Shown here: positions 1-6,759 of the stretch, in pieces
Layout of the letters: each line of letters begins with the position of its first letter
Position numbering within the stretch: position 1 is the first letter of the stretch
Assembly: GCA_022600395.1 (NCBI GenBank)
Contig: JAHZKM010000050.1
Span: forward strand, 1 to 8,994
Length of the DNA stretch: 8,994 nt
Direction: 5' to 3'
From: Pseudomonadota bacterium
GTDB lineage: Bacteria; Pseudomonadota; Gammaproteobacteria; PS1; Pseudothioglobaceae
Program-made: the position numbers and the translations under genes
The notes under the pieces: model-generated
What the model saw: only the letters and a program-made list of their open reading frames with translations
Database searches by the model: none
What the model was told of the DNA's origin: nothing

Positions 1-1
1 G

Positions 2-649
2 GGTACATTGAGCGCAATTGTTTTTTATTATCGAGCTATTATTAAAACTCTCATTAATGATTTTTTCTATTCTGTTGTCAAAATTCAAACTGTTGGCCAG
101 TCAAAATTAGCTTGGGGCGTGCTGCTCGGCACGATTCCAGTGGGTCTATCTGGCTTGTTATTTAAAGATTTTATTGAAGTGAATCTACGTTCAACTGAGG
201 TTATTGCTTATTCAACCTTGGTGTTTGGCTTGTTATTAGGTTTTGCAAGCTGGATTAATACTCGAAATCAAAGCAGCAGGGTTGAATTGAGCTGGCAAGA
301 TATAGGTTTTGTTGGCATCATGCAAGCCTTAGCATTAATTCCAGGAACTTCTAGATCTGGTATTACTATTACAGCTGGCCTATTGATCGGTTTATCTAAA
401 AATACATCCACTCAATTTGCTTTTTTACTGTCTATTCCTGTGATTACGCTATCAGCGTTGTTAATGCTGTTGGATTTGTACCAACAGCCTCAAGTCGCAG
501 ATTGGCCAATGTTACTACTTGGTTTTTTAGTTTCCGCTATAAGTGCTTATTTTACTGTTGTATTTTTTATTAAATTATTAGACACTATTGGTCTTATGCC
601 TTTTGTGGTTTATCGAATTATTTTAGGAGTTTTGTTATTAGCAATCTAG
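2..649 (+). CDS. uppP: Undecaprenyl-diphosphatase UppP (BacA family), 5' end cut by window edge
   Basis: An integral inner-membrane phosphatase that converts undecaprenyl diphosphate to undecaprenyl phosphate, recycling the lipid carrier for peptidoglycan and other surface polymers. The visible 215 residues match E. coli UppP from about its residue 55 to the end. The frame is open to the left edge, so the TTG at 8 is an internal Leu (context GTLSAIVFYY, like LGSILAVVVMF in E. coli) and not the start. About 54 residues are missing, including the first catalytic motif with its glutamates and SSTGH. The second motif, PGTSRSG (341-361), is present and is the clearest diagnostic. Several long hydrophobic stretches fit the multi-pass topology, and the tail MPFVVYRIILGVLLL resembles the family C-terminus. 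The last 13 bases overlap the proposed start of pepN, suggesting co-transcription. Confidence 0.95.
   Translation, partial: GTLSAIVFYYRAIIKTLINDFFYSVVKIQTVGQSKLAWGVLLGTIPVGLSGLLFKDFIEVNLRSTEVIAYSTLVFGLLLGFASWINTRNQSSRVELSWQDIGFVGIMQALALIPGTSRSGITITAGLLIGLSKNTSTQFAFLLSIPVITLSALLMLLDLYQQPQVADWPMLLLGFLVSAISAYFTVVFFIKLLDTIGLMPFVVYRIILGVLLLAI
625..629 (+). promoter_or_regulatory. Shine-Dalgarno site AGGAG for pepN
   Basis: AGGAG lies inside the 3' end of uppP, 7 bases before the ATT codon at 637, an ideal distance for initiation there. It is 94 bases before the TTG at 724, so it cannot serve that codon. Most other gene starts in this window have no recognisable ribosome site, which makes this one more telling. 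Confidence 0.6.
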
Positions 650-3150
650 CCCCACAACCAATTTATAGAAAGGATTATAAACCGAGCAATTATTTAATTC
701 ATACAACAGAGTTAAGCTTTGATTTGCGTGAAGAGGAGGCCTTGGTTCATTCAAAGATTCATTTCTATCAAAATCCAAAACTCTCGACGCTTGAAAATAA
801 TTTATTTCTTAATGGTATAGATCTTGAGCTGATTGCTATTACTATTGCAGGTGAGGTGCCTGAATATAAGTTAACAAAAGAGGGCTTGCAACTTACCAAT
901 TTGGATACTGAATTTGTCTTAGAGATAAGCAATCGTATTCATCCTGAAAAAAATACTAGTTTAAACGGACTTTATAAGTCTAGTGGTAACTTCTGTTCCC
1001 AATGCGAAGCGCATGGCTTTAGGCAAATTACCTATTATTTGGATAGGCCTGATGTTTTAAGTATCTTTACAACGCATATCAAGGCAAATGCAAAGAATTA
1101 TCCAATATTACTTAGTAATGGTAATTTATTAAATACCTCTTCAGGTCAAGCAACTTGGCACGATCCAACCCCTAAGCCGTGTTATTTGTTTGCTTTAGTG
1201 GCAGGAGATTTTGCTGTTTTAGAAGATAACTACACCACGCTTTCTGGCCGAAATGTAGCGCTTAAAATTTATGTTGAAGCACATAACATTGGCAAAACTC
1301 AGTTTGCGATGGATTCGCTCAAGCGATCATTTTCTTGGGATGAGTCGCGCTTTAATTTGGAATACGATCTCGATATTTATATGATTGTTGCTGTTGATGA
1401 TTTTAATATGGGTGCTATGGAGAACAAAGGGTTAAATATTTTTAACTCGACCTATGTATTAGCTGATCCCAAGACAGCTACGGATAAAGATTTCATTAAT
1501 GTTGAAGCGGTAATTGGCCATGAGTATTTTCATAATTGGACGGGCAATAGGGTTACATGTAAAGATTGGTTTCAATTAAGTTTAAAGGAAGGTCTGACTG
1601 TTTTTAGAGATCAGGAATTTACTGCCGACTTACACGCTCGATCGATTAAGCGTATCGAAGATGTGAATGCACTACGCACATTTCAGTTTGCCGAAGATTC
1701 CGGCCCTATGCAGCATCCTGTTAGACCTGAAAGTTATATAGAGATGAATAATTTTTACACACTGACAGTTTATGAAAAAGGTGCAGAAGTTATTCGTATG
1801 ATCCATAATTTTTTAGGCGAGTCAGGCTTTCAAAGAGGTATGAAGCTTTATTTTGAACGACATGATGGTGAAGCGGTAACTATTGATGATTTTATCTCGA
1901 GTATGAGTGATGCGAATAATTTTGATTTTTCTCAATTTATGACGTGGTATTCTCAGCCAGGAACGCCTACGATTAGCATTCGGACTAATTATGATGAGCA
2001 AAGTCAGTGTTTTTACGTAGATGTTGAACAAAATAACGAATACGACTATTTTCTTCCACTTAATTACGCCTTGCTGGATGACCAAGGTCATGTGTTAAAA
2101 GAAGGCGTGTTAACAGTTAAAGAGTCTAAAGAATCCTTTGTTTTTGAACAGATAGACTCAAAGCCAACGCCTTCTTGGTTACGAGGATTTTCAGCACCCG
2201 TTCACTTGTTGTCAGATCTAACATTCGAGCAAAAAATATTTTTAGTAGGTCATGATAGTGATGCTTATGTAGTATGGGATAGTGCACAACAGATTTGGCT
2301 GTCGTTAATCTTAACACCTGATCAAAACCACGAATCGTTATTTTTTAACGCTCTTGAAAAGCTTCTTCAAACAAACTCTGACAAGTCTTTAGTTAGTGAA
2401 ATTTTCACACTACCATCTGAACGCTTCTTGCATCAAAAAGTGGCTATTATTGATGTATTTGATATTCATCAAAAGCGTGAAAAAATGGCGCATAAGGTAT
2501 TGAAGCGATTTAAATCTTTATTACTTGAAACCTATAATTCTTTAAACAACCATCAAACTTATCATTTAACACCACAAGCTGTTGGCGAGCGTTCCTTAAA
2601 AAACACATGTTTATATTACCTAAGCAAGGATAAGACCTCTAATTTGGCCAGCATTCAATTTAAACAAGCTAATTGTATGACCGATCAAATCGCAGCTTTT
2701 AATGCGTTAATTGCTAATGATAGTGTTGATAAAAATCAGGCTATAAATAGTTTTTATCAGGAATTTAAGCAAGATGTGCAAGTGATGGATAAGTTTTTTG
2801 CAGTTCAGTCAAGCTCCGTTACCTGTGATATAGCAAATATTAAATTATTAATGCAGCATGAGTTATTCTCGTTTAACACACCAAATAGATTGCGCAGTGT
2901 TATCGGCGGATTTACACAAAATTATATTAATTTTCATCACCAAGCAGGCTATGAATTTTTTACCGATATTATTTTAAAATTAAATCAATCTAATCCACAA
3001 ATAGGCGCGCGTCTTGTTTCAGTTTATAATCATTGGAAGCGTTTTACACCTGAGTTAAAACAGTTGCAAAAACAACAATTAGAAAGAATCATTCAGAGTA
3101 AAAATTTATCGAATGATATTTATGAGATTGTTCAGGCAGCATTAAAATGA
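637..3150 (+). CDS. pepN: Aminopeptidase N (M1 zinc metallopeptidase), probable ATT start
   Basis: A cytoplasmic zinc aminopeptidase that removes N-terminal residues in the last steps of protein breakdown. Numbering from ATT 637 (837 aa; E. coli has 870): substrate-binding GAMEN at 259-263, zinc motif HEYFH at 295-299 with third ligand E318, and catalytic Tyr at 379. All sit exactly two residues before their E. coli equivalents (261, 297, 320, 381). The C-terminal alpha-solenoid is recognisable by NPQIGARLVSVYNHWKR. The start is unusual. Between the in-frame stop at 571 and TTG 724 there is no ATG, GTG, TTG or CTG, yet codons 658-723 encode the conserved PepN N-terminus (YRKDYKPSNYLI, then LSFDL). 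ATT 637, behind AGGAG, gives a normal-length protein. Starting at TTG 724 would remove 29 conserved residues. The end overlaps pncC by ATGA. The family call is near certain; the start is inferred. Confidence 0.96.
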   Translation: MSNLAPQPIYRKDYKPSNYLIHTTELSFDLREEEALVHSKIHFYQNPKLSTLENNLFLNGIDLELIAITIAGEVPEYKLTKEGLQLTNLDTEFVLEISNRIHPEKNTSLNGLYKSSGNFCSQCEAHGFRQITYYLDRPDVLSIFTTHIKANAKNYPILLSNGNLLNTSSGQATWHDPTPKPCYLFALVAGDFAVLEDNYTTLSGRNVALKIYVEAHNIGKTQFAMDSLKRSFSWDESRFNLEYDLDIYMIVAVDDFNMGAMENKGLNIFNSTYVLADPKTATDKDFINVEAVIGHEYFHNWTGNRVTCKDWFQLSLKEGLTVFRDQEFTADLHARSIKRIEDVNALRTFQFAEDSGPMQHPVRPESYIEMNNFYTLTVYEKGAEVIRMIHNFLGESGFQRGMKLYFERHDGEAVTIDDFISSMSDANNFDFSQFMTWYSQPGTPTISIRTNYDEQSQCFYVDVEQNNEYDYFLPLNYALLDDQGHVLKEGVLTVKESKESFVFEQIDSKPTPSWLRGFSAPVHLLSDLTFEQKIFLVGHDSDAYVVWDSAQQIWLSLILTPDQNHESLFFNALEKLLQTNSDKSLVSEIFTLPSERFLHQKVAIIDVFDIHQKREKMAHKVLKRFKSLLLETYNSLNNHQTYHLTPQAVGERSLKNTCLYYLSKDKTSNLASIQFKQANCMTDQIAAFNALIANDSVDKNQAINSFYQEFKQDVQVMDKFFAVQSSSVTCDIANIKLLMQHELFSFNTPNRLRSVIGGFTQNYINFHHQAGYEFFTDIILKLNQSNPQIGARLVSVYNHWKRFTPELKQLQKQQLERIIQSKNLSNDIYEIVQAALK

Positions 3151-3620
3151 TGTCTCAACTGAAACAACTTACCAAGATATTAATAGCACAAAAACGCACT
3201 ATAACAGCTGCAGAATCTTGTACGGGCGGCACTCTATGCTCTTTGTTAACTAGTCAAAGTGGCGCTTCTGTTTATTTTGACCGAGGTTTTGTTACCTATT
3301 CGAATCAAGCAAAAATAGATATGCTGGGTGTTTCTCAAACCACATTAGAAGAATTTGGAGCAGTTAGCGAACAGACTGCCAAGCAAATGGCAAAAGGTGC
3401 CATCAATCAAGCTAAAAGTGATATTTCAGTTGCTATTACTGGTATTGCTGGACCACAAGGAGGTACTCAAGAAAAGCCGGTTGGTATGGTTTGTTTTGGA
3501 TTTTGTATTTCAAAAAAGTGTTTCACCACAACACAAAATTTTTCAGGCGAGCGTTGTCAAGTTATTGATGCTAGTATTCAATTTGTTCTAACCACATTGA
3601 TTAATGAGCTTTCAAACTAA
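3147..3620 (+). CDS. pncC: Nicotinamide-nucleotide amidase PncC (CinA C-terminal domain protein)
   Basis: Deamidates nicotinamide mononucleotide to nicotinic acid mononucleotide plus ammonia, returning the by-product of NAD-dependent DNA ligase to NAD synthesis. The protein has 157 residues, like the stand-alone E. coli PncC (165), so it lacks the N-terminal CinA domain found in longer homologues. Family signatures are clear: AAESCTGG with the nucleophilic Ser at 24, FVTYSNQAK at 48-56 with the conserved Tyr and Lys, GAVSE, GIAGPQGG at 99-106, and EKPVG at 109-113. Two ATG codons stand in tandem (3147 and 3150). The first overlaps the pepN stop as ATGA, typical of translational coupling, and no strong ribosome site is visible. 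The 3' end overlaps dusA by 17 bases. Nothing suggests decay. Confidence 0.93.
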   Translation: MMSQLKQLTKILIAQKRTITAAESCTGGTLCSLLTSQSGASVYFDRGFVTYSNQAKIDMLGVSQTTLEEFGAVSEQTAKQMAKGAINQAKSDISVAITGIAGPQGGTQEKPVGMVCFGFCISKKCFTTTQNFSGERCQVIDASIQFVLTTLINELSN

Positions 3621-4572
3621 ATTTTCCGTAGCACCAATGATGGATTGGACTGATCGGCATTGTCGATATTTTTATCGTCTAATGTCTAAAAATACGCAGC
3701 TTTGGACTGAGATGGTTACTGCTAAAGCAATTATTCATGGGGATAAAAACCGTTTGCTTGATTATGATGCGCAAGAGCACCCATTGGTTTTACAGTTAGG
3801 CGGAAGCGATCCTAAAGAAATGGCAATTGCTGCAAAAATAGGACAAGATTGGGGTTATGATGAAATAAATATTAATGTTGGCTGTCCTTCAGATCGCGTG
3901 CAATCAGGTAGTTTTGGCGCTTGTTTGATGCAGACCCCAGAGATCGTTGCTCAATGCGTTGAAAAAATGGGTGAGGCAGTTGACATTCCGCTCAGTGTAA
4001 AATGTCGTATTGGTGTGGACGACATGGAAAGCTATGATGAACTCAGTAATTTTGTTGAGGTAGTGCGAAAAGCAGGCTGTAATAATTTTGTTATGCATGC
4101 TAGAAAAGCCTGGCTTCAAGGGCTTAGTCCTAAAGAAAATAGAATGATACCTCCGCTTAATTATGAATGGGTGTATAAAGTTAAGCGGGAGTTTCCAACA
4201 TTAACTATTGGTATTAATGGCGGCATTACCTCACTAAATGAGGTCAATGAGCATTTGAGCTATGTTGATAATGTTATGCTCGGAAGAGCGGCTTATCACC
4301 AGCCTTATTTGCTTGCTCATGTAGATCAACAAATTTATCAGCATACCTGCCCAATAATTTCCAGAGAGCAAGTATTATTAAAATTTATTGAGTATATTGA
4401 GCGGCAACAGGTTAATTTTGTACCAGTCAGATCTATGACCCGACATATTTTAGGTTTGTATCATGCACAGCCTAATGCTAAAAAATTTAAACGCTTGTTA
4501 AGCGGTAAAGAGGTAAAAATAGAGTATTTATATCAATGGTTAGAACAAGGAGAGGGTGTTGTCAGATCTTGA
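3604..4572 (+). CDS. dusA: tRNA-dihydrouridine(20/20a) synthase DusA
   Basis: An FMN- and NADPH-dependent enzyme that reduces uridine to dihydrouridine in the tRNA D-loop (U20/U20a in E. coli). At 322 residues it is close in size to E. coli DusA but lacks that protein's N-terminal extension. It begins directly at the first barrel strand, FSVAPMMDWTDRHCRYF. The catalytic Cys is C94 in NVGCPSDRVQ. The DusA-type segment HARKAWLQGLSPKENR is at 165-180, which separates it from DusB and DusC. FMN-phosphate contacts are expected at INGG (204-207) and GR (227-228). The C-terminal helical tRNA-binding domain follows, with TRHILGLY and FKRLLSG. ATG 3604 is the only possible start, because an in-frame TGA lies at 3598-3600. 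No ribosome site precedes it and it lies inside pncC, so coupled translation is likely. It occupies the place where ftsQ would precede ftsA in a standard division cluster. Confidence 0.96.
   Translation: MSFQTKFSVAPMMDWTDRHCRYFYRLMSKNTQLWTEMVTAKAIIHGDKNRLLDYDAQEHPLVLQLGGSDPKEMAIAAKIGQDWGYDEININVGCPSDRVQSGSFGACLMQTPEIVAQCVEKMGEAVDIPLSVKCRIGVDDMESYDELSNFVEVVRKAGCNNFVMHARKAWLQGLSPKENRMIPPLNYEWVYKVKREFPTLTIGINGGITSLNEVNEHLSYVDNVMLGRAAYHQPYLLAHVDQQIYQHTCPIISREQVLLKFIEYIERQQVNFVPVRSMTRHILGLYHAQPNAKKFKRLLSGKEVKIEYLYQWLEQGEGVVRS
4547..4552 (+). promoter_or_regulatory. Shine-Dalgarno site AAGGAG for ftsA
   Basis: AAGGAG lies inside the end of dusA. It is 3 bases before GTG 4556 and 6 bases before TTG 4559, so spacing favours TTG 4559, which would shorten FtsA by one residue. 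It is the strongest ribosome site in the window, suggesting that ftsA is translated independently of dusA. Confidence 0.6.
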
Positions 4573-5776
4573 TTTTTTTGCAAGCGTTGATGTTGGCTCT
4601 AGCAAAATTGCTGTTTTAATTGCCAATATTGAAGACAATAAGTTTCATGTAATTGGACATGCAAGTGGCCCTTCATCTGGCGTTAAAAATGGCGCTATTG
4701 TTAATGTTGAAGGTGCTGCAAAAGCCATTCAAAATGTTATTGATAAGGTCAATAAAAACTGCAAGCACAAACCGAAATTTATAGATATTAATGTGACCGA
4801 TTTGCATTTAAGTAGCCGCAATCAGAACCGCCCCATTAGTTTTAATGGTAGAACAAAAATAATCACTCAAGAAGATACACTTCAAGCCATTCAAAACTCT
4901 TCTGCAGGAGCACTAGCGACCAACAAAAAAAACCTTGACCCGATTGTTAACCACTTTACAGTTGATGAGCAGATTGAAAATTCTCCTATCGGTATGGAGG
5001 CAGCTGTTTTAGGTGCTGAAGTACATTTAATTTCAGTGTCTAATCAGGCAATTAACAATATAAGTCATAGTTTGCGAGCTAGCGATTTAGGCGTTGATAA
5101 AATTATTCTTGACCCAATTGCTAGTAGTATGGTGTGTGTTAGTCAAGATGATAAAAATACAGGGGTTTGCTTGTTAGATATTGGCGCAGGTACAAGTAAA
5201 CTTTCGGTATTTGTTAAAGGGGGTGTGGTTTTTAACCAAGTTTTTGATATAGGCGGCAATACTATTACTCAATGTATTGCTCAAGCTTATGACACCTCGT
5301 TTGATGATGCTGAAGAATTAAAAAAAACCTATGGGACATTGCAGACTGACTCTACCATTAAAGATCGGTTAATTAAATTTAAGAAAATAGGCTCAACTGA
5401 AGATCATTATTTATCATTGCACGAATTAATCTTGGTGATTGAAAAGCCTTATAAAGAAATTTGTACAATGGTTAAAAGAAGTTTAAAAAAAGAAAAGCTT
5501 GATAGGGCAATAAAGTCAGGATTTATTTTATTAGGGGGTGCTTGTAAGATTAAATATTGCGAAAATTTCTTGTTAAAAGAGTTTCGTGCACGCTCTAGAA
5601 TGGCTAAGATTAATGAAGATCTAGTGAGTGGCGATATGAAAATTTTGAATAATTTGAGCTATTTTTCTGCACTTGGGCTACTTGCTTGTAACACACCAAA
5701 ATCTTATTTACAAGAGCCAGAACAATTACAAAAGAGTGGCTTGTTCGGTACAATGCAAGAATTATTTAAGCTATAA
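4556..5776 (+). CDS. ftsA: Cell division protein FtsA (actin-like ATPase)
   Basis: In E. coli, FtsA is the actin-like protein that tethers FtsZ filaments to the inner membrane and recruits later division proteins. This copy has 406 residues (E. coli 420). Phosphate-1 motif DVGSSK begins at residue 12, phosphate-2 motif DIGAGT is at 208-213, and the adenosine-side motif LLGGA ends at 329. The 1C region typical of FtsA lies between the first two motifs, so this is not MreB or ParM. The final helix, [11 protein letters not shown], is a plausible membrane-targeting amphipathic helix but is less basic than that of E. coli. The start is GTG 4556 or TTG 4559; both overlap dusA. The context is odd: no ftsQ before it, and lpxC instead of ftsZ 5 bases after it. 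The gene contains A8 runs at 4925-4932 and 5320-5327 and an A7 run at 5485-5491, yet the frame is intact, which argues that it is still under selection. Confidence 0.93.
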   Translation: MLSDLDFFASVDVGSSKIAVLIANIEDNKFHVIGHASGPSSGVKNGAIVNVEGAAKAIQNVIDKVNKNCKHKPKFIDINVTDLHLSSRNQNRPISFNGRTKIITQEDTLQAIQNSSAGALATNKKNLDPIVNHFTVDEQIENSPIGMEAAVLGAEVHLISVSNQAINNISHSLRASDLGVDKIILDPIASSMVCVSQDDKNTGVCLLDIGAGTSKLSVFVKGGVVFNQVFDIGGNTITQCIAQAYDTSFDDAEELKKTYGTLQTDSTIKDRLIKFKKIGSTEDHYLSLHELILVIEKPYKEICTMVKRSLKKEKLDRAIKSGFILLGGACKIKYCENFLLKEFRARSRMAKINEDLVSGDMKILNNLSYFSALGLLACNTPKSYLQEPEQLQKSGLFGTMQELFKL

Positions 5777-5781
5777 GCACC

Positions 5782-6693
5782 ATGATTAAACAAAGAACAA
5801 TTAAAAAAGCGGTAAAAGCTAGAGGAATTGGTATTCATAGTGGAAGTGTTGTTAATATGACTCTTATACCAGCTGAAACGGATCATGGCGTTGTATTTAG
5901 GCGTATGGATGTAGGCGGAAAATTAGTACGCGCACACAATGCTTTTGTCAATGAAGTAGTACTATCAACAGGATTGGAAAATCAAGGGGTTAAAGTCTCT
6001 ACTGTTGAACATCTTATGAGTGCTTTTTCAGCATTAGGTATTGACAATGTATTAGTTGAACTTGATTCTTTTGAAGTACCTATTATGGACGGATCATCTG
6101 CACCTTTTGTATTTTTAGTGCAGTCTGCTGGTATTGAAGAGCAAGATGCACATAAGCGATTTTTTGTTATTCATGACACGGTTCGTGTTGAAAATAACGA
6201 TTCGTGGGCTCAAGTATCTAAGCATGATGGGTTCAAAGTTTCTCTTGAAATTAATTTTGACCATAAAAAAGTTAAAGAAAGCGGTCAGCAATTAAGTATT
6301 GATTTTTCGAAGCAGTCATATTTAAAAGAAATTTCTCGCGCTCGAACCTTTGGCTATATGAAAGATGTAGAAATGATGCAAAGACAAAATTTGGCGCTCG
6401 GTGCTAGCATGGATAATGCAATTGCACTTAGTGATGATGATGTTTTAAATGAAGATGGTATGCGTTATCAAAATGAGTTTGTTAAGCATAAAATCTTAGA
6501 TATTGTTGGCGATCTATATCTATTAGGCTCTAATATAATTGGTCACTACGAAGGGTACAAGACTGGTCATTTGTTAAATGACCAGTTATTATCAGCGATT
6601 TTAGAAAGACCGGATACTTGGTCAATTGAAACTTTTGAGGAAGAAAACTCGCCTATTCAATTTTATTCAGAAGATTGGCAAAATTCCTTGTGA
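5782..6693 (+). CDS. lpxC: UDP-3-O-acyl-N-acetylglucosamine deacetylase LpxC
   Basis: The zinc-dependent cytoplasmic enzyme of the committed step of lipid A synthesis, removing acetate from UDP-3-O-acyl-GlcNAc. It shows that the cell makes lipopolysaccharide. The 303 residues match E. coli LpxC (305) along nearly the whole length, from MIKQRT onward. Catalytic residues are all present at an offset of two: E76 and zinc ligand H77 in STVEHL, zinc ligands H236 and D240 in KHKILD, and catalytic H263 in YKTGH (E. coli 78, 79, 238, 242, 265). [11 protein letters not shown] and [10 protein letters not shown] are further signatures. The C-terminus ends DWQNSL and lacks the AVLA-type tail that FtsH recognises in E. 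coli. The gene starts 5 bases after the ftsA stop with no clear ribosome site. A perfect hairpin lies in the coding region at 6562-6586. Confidence 0.97.
   Translation: MIKQRTIKKAVKARGIGIHSGSVVNMTLIPAETDHGVVFRRMDVGGKLVRAHNAFVNEVVLSTGLENQGVKVSTVEHLMSAFSALGIDNVLVELDSFEVPIMDGSSAPFVFLVQSAGIEEQDAHKRFFVIHDTVRVENNDSWAQVSKHDGFKVSLEINFDHKKVKESGQQLSIDFSKQSYLKEISRARTFGYMKDVEMMQRQNLALGASMDNAIALSDDDVLNEDGMRYQNEFVKHKILDIVGDLYLLGSNIIGHYEGYKTGHLLNDQLLSAILERPDTWSIETFEEENSPIQFYSEDWQNSL
6562..6586 (+). repeat. Perfect 11-bp inverted repeat with 3-base loop, inside lpxC
   Basis: Arms ACTGGTCATTT (6562-6572) and AAATGACCAGT (6576-6586) are exact reverse complements around the loop GTT. The repeat lies in the lpxC coding region about 105 bases before its stop and includes the codon for catalytic H263. 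No T-run follows, so it is not a standard intrinsic terminator. It could form an RNA hairpin affecting decay or read-through, or it may be chance under coding constraint. Confidence 0.6.
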
Positions 6694-6720
6694 TAGATAA
6701 GTATATCCTACTATTTCATT

Positions 6721-6729
6721 TGGTATAAT
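6721..6729 (+). promoter_or_regulatory. Extended -10 promoter for ilvIH
   Basis: TGGTATAAT contains a consensus -10 hexamer TATAAT (6724-6729) preceded by the extended-10 TG with one base between. At 17-bp spacing the -35 position reads GTATAT, a poor match, as is common for extended -10 promoters. The expected start of transcription is near 6734-6737, giving a leader of about 25 bases before ATG 6760. That leader is too short for a peptide-based attenuator. This is the only sizeable gene-free gap in the window, which supports the call. Confidence 0.6.
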
Positions 6730-6747
6730 TAACACGTTTTTTATACC
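6722..6747 (+). repeat. 7-bp inverted repeat overlapping the ilvI -10 box
   Basis: GGTATAA (6722-6728) and TTATACC (6741-6747) are exact reverse complements, separated by 12 bases, and span the -10 hexamer and the predicted transcription start. The position suits a repressor operator or a 5'-leader hairpin. The arms are short and AT-rich, so chance is a real alternative. Confidence 0.35.
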
Positions 6748-6759
6748 CAGCTTATAATA

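Noticed and set aside
118..133. Small hairpin CGTGC/GCACG in uppP
   Set aside because: Five base pairs inside a coding region is expected by chance.
1822..2317. Minus-strand open frames opposite pepN (1822-2091 and 2126-2317)
   Set aside because: They lie wholly within the clearly coding pepN frame and have no recognisable domains.
3355..4119. Open frames at 3355-3591 (+, within pncC) and 3904-4119 (-, within dusA)
   Set aside because: Both are embedded out of frame in conserved genes and their translations look like chance products.
5704..5886. Minus-strand frame spanning the ftsA-lpxC junction, considered as an ftsZ remnant
   Set aside because: Its translation has no FtsZ features such as the GGGTGTG loop. 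The junction is 5 bases long, so no remnant can fit.
6753..6758. Second TATAAT just before the ilvI start codon
   Set aside because: Transcription from it would begin inside the ilvI coding region, so it cannot be the promoter of the full-length gene.
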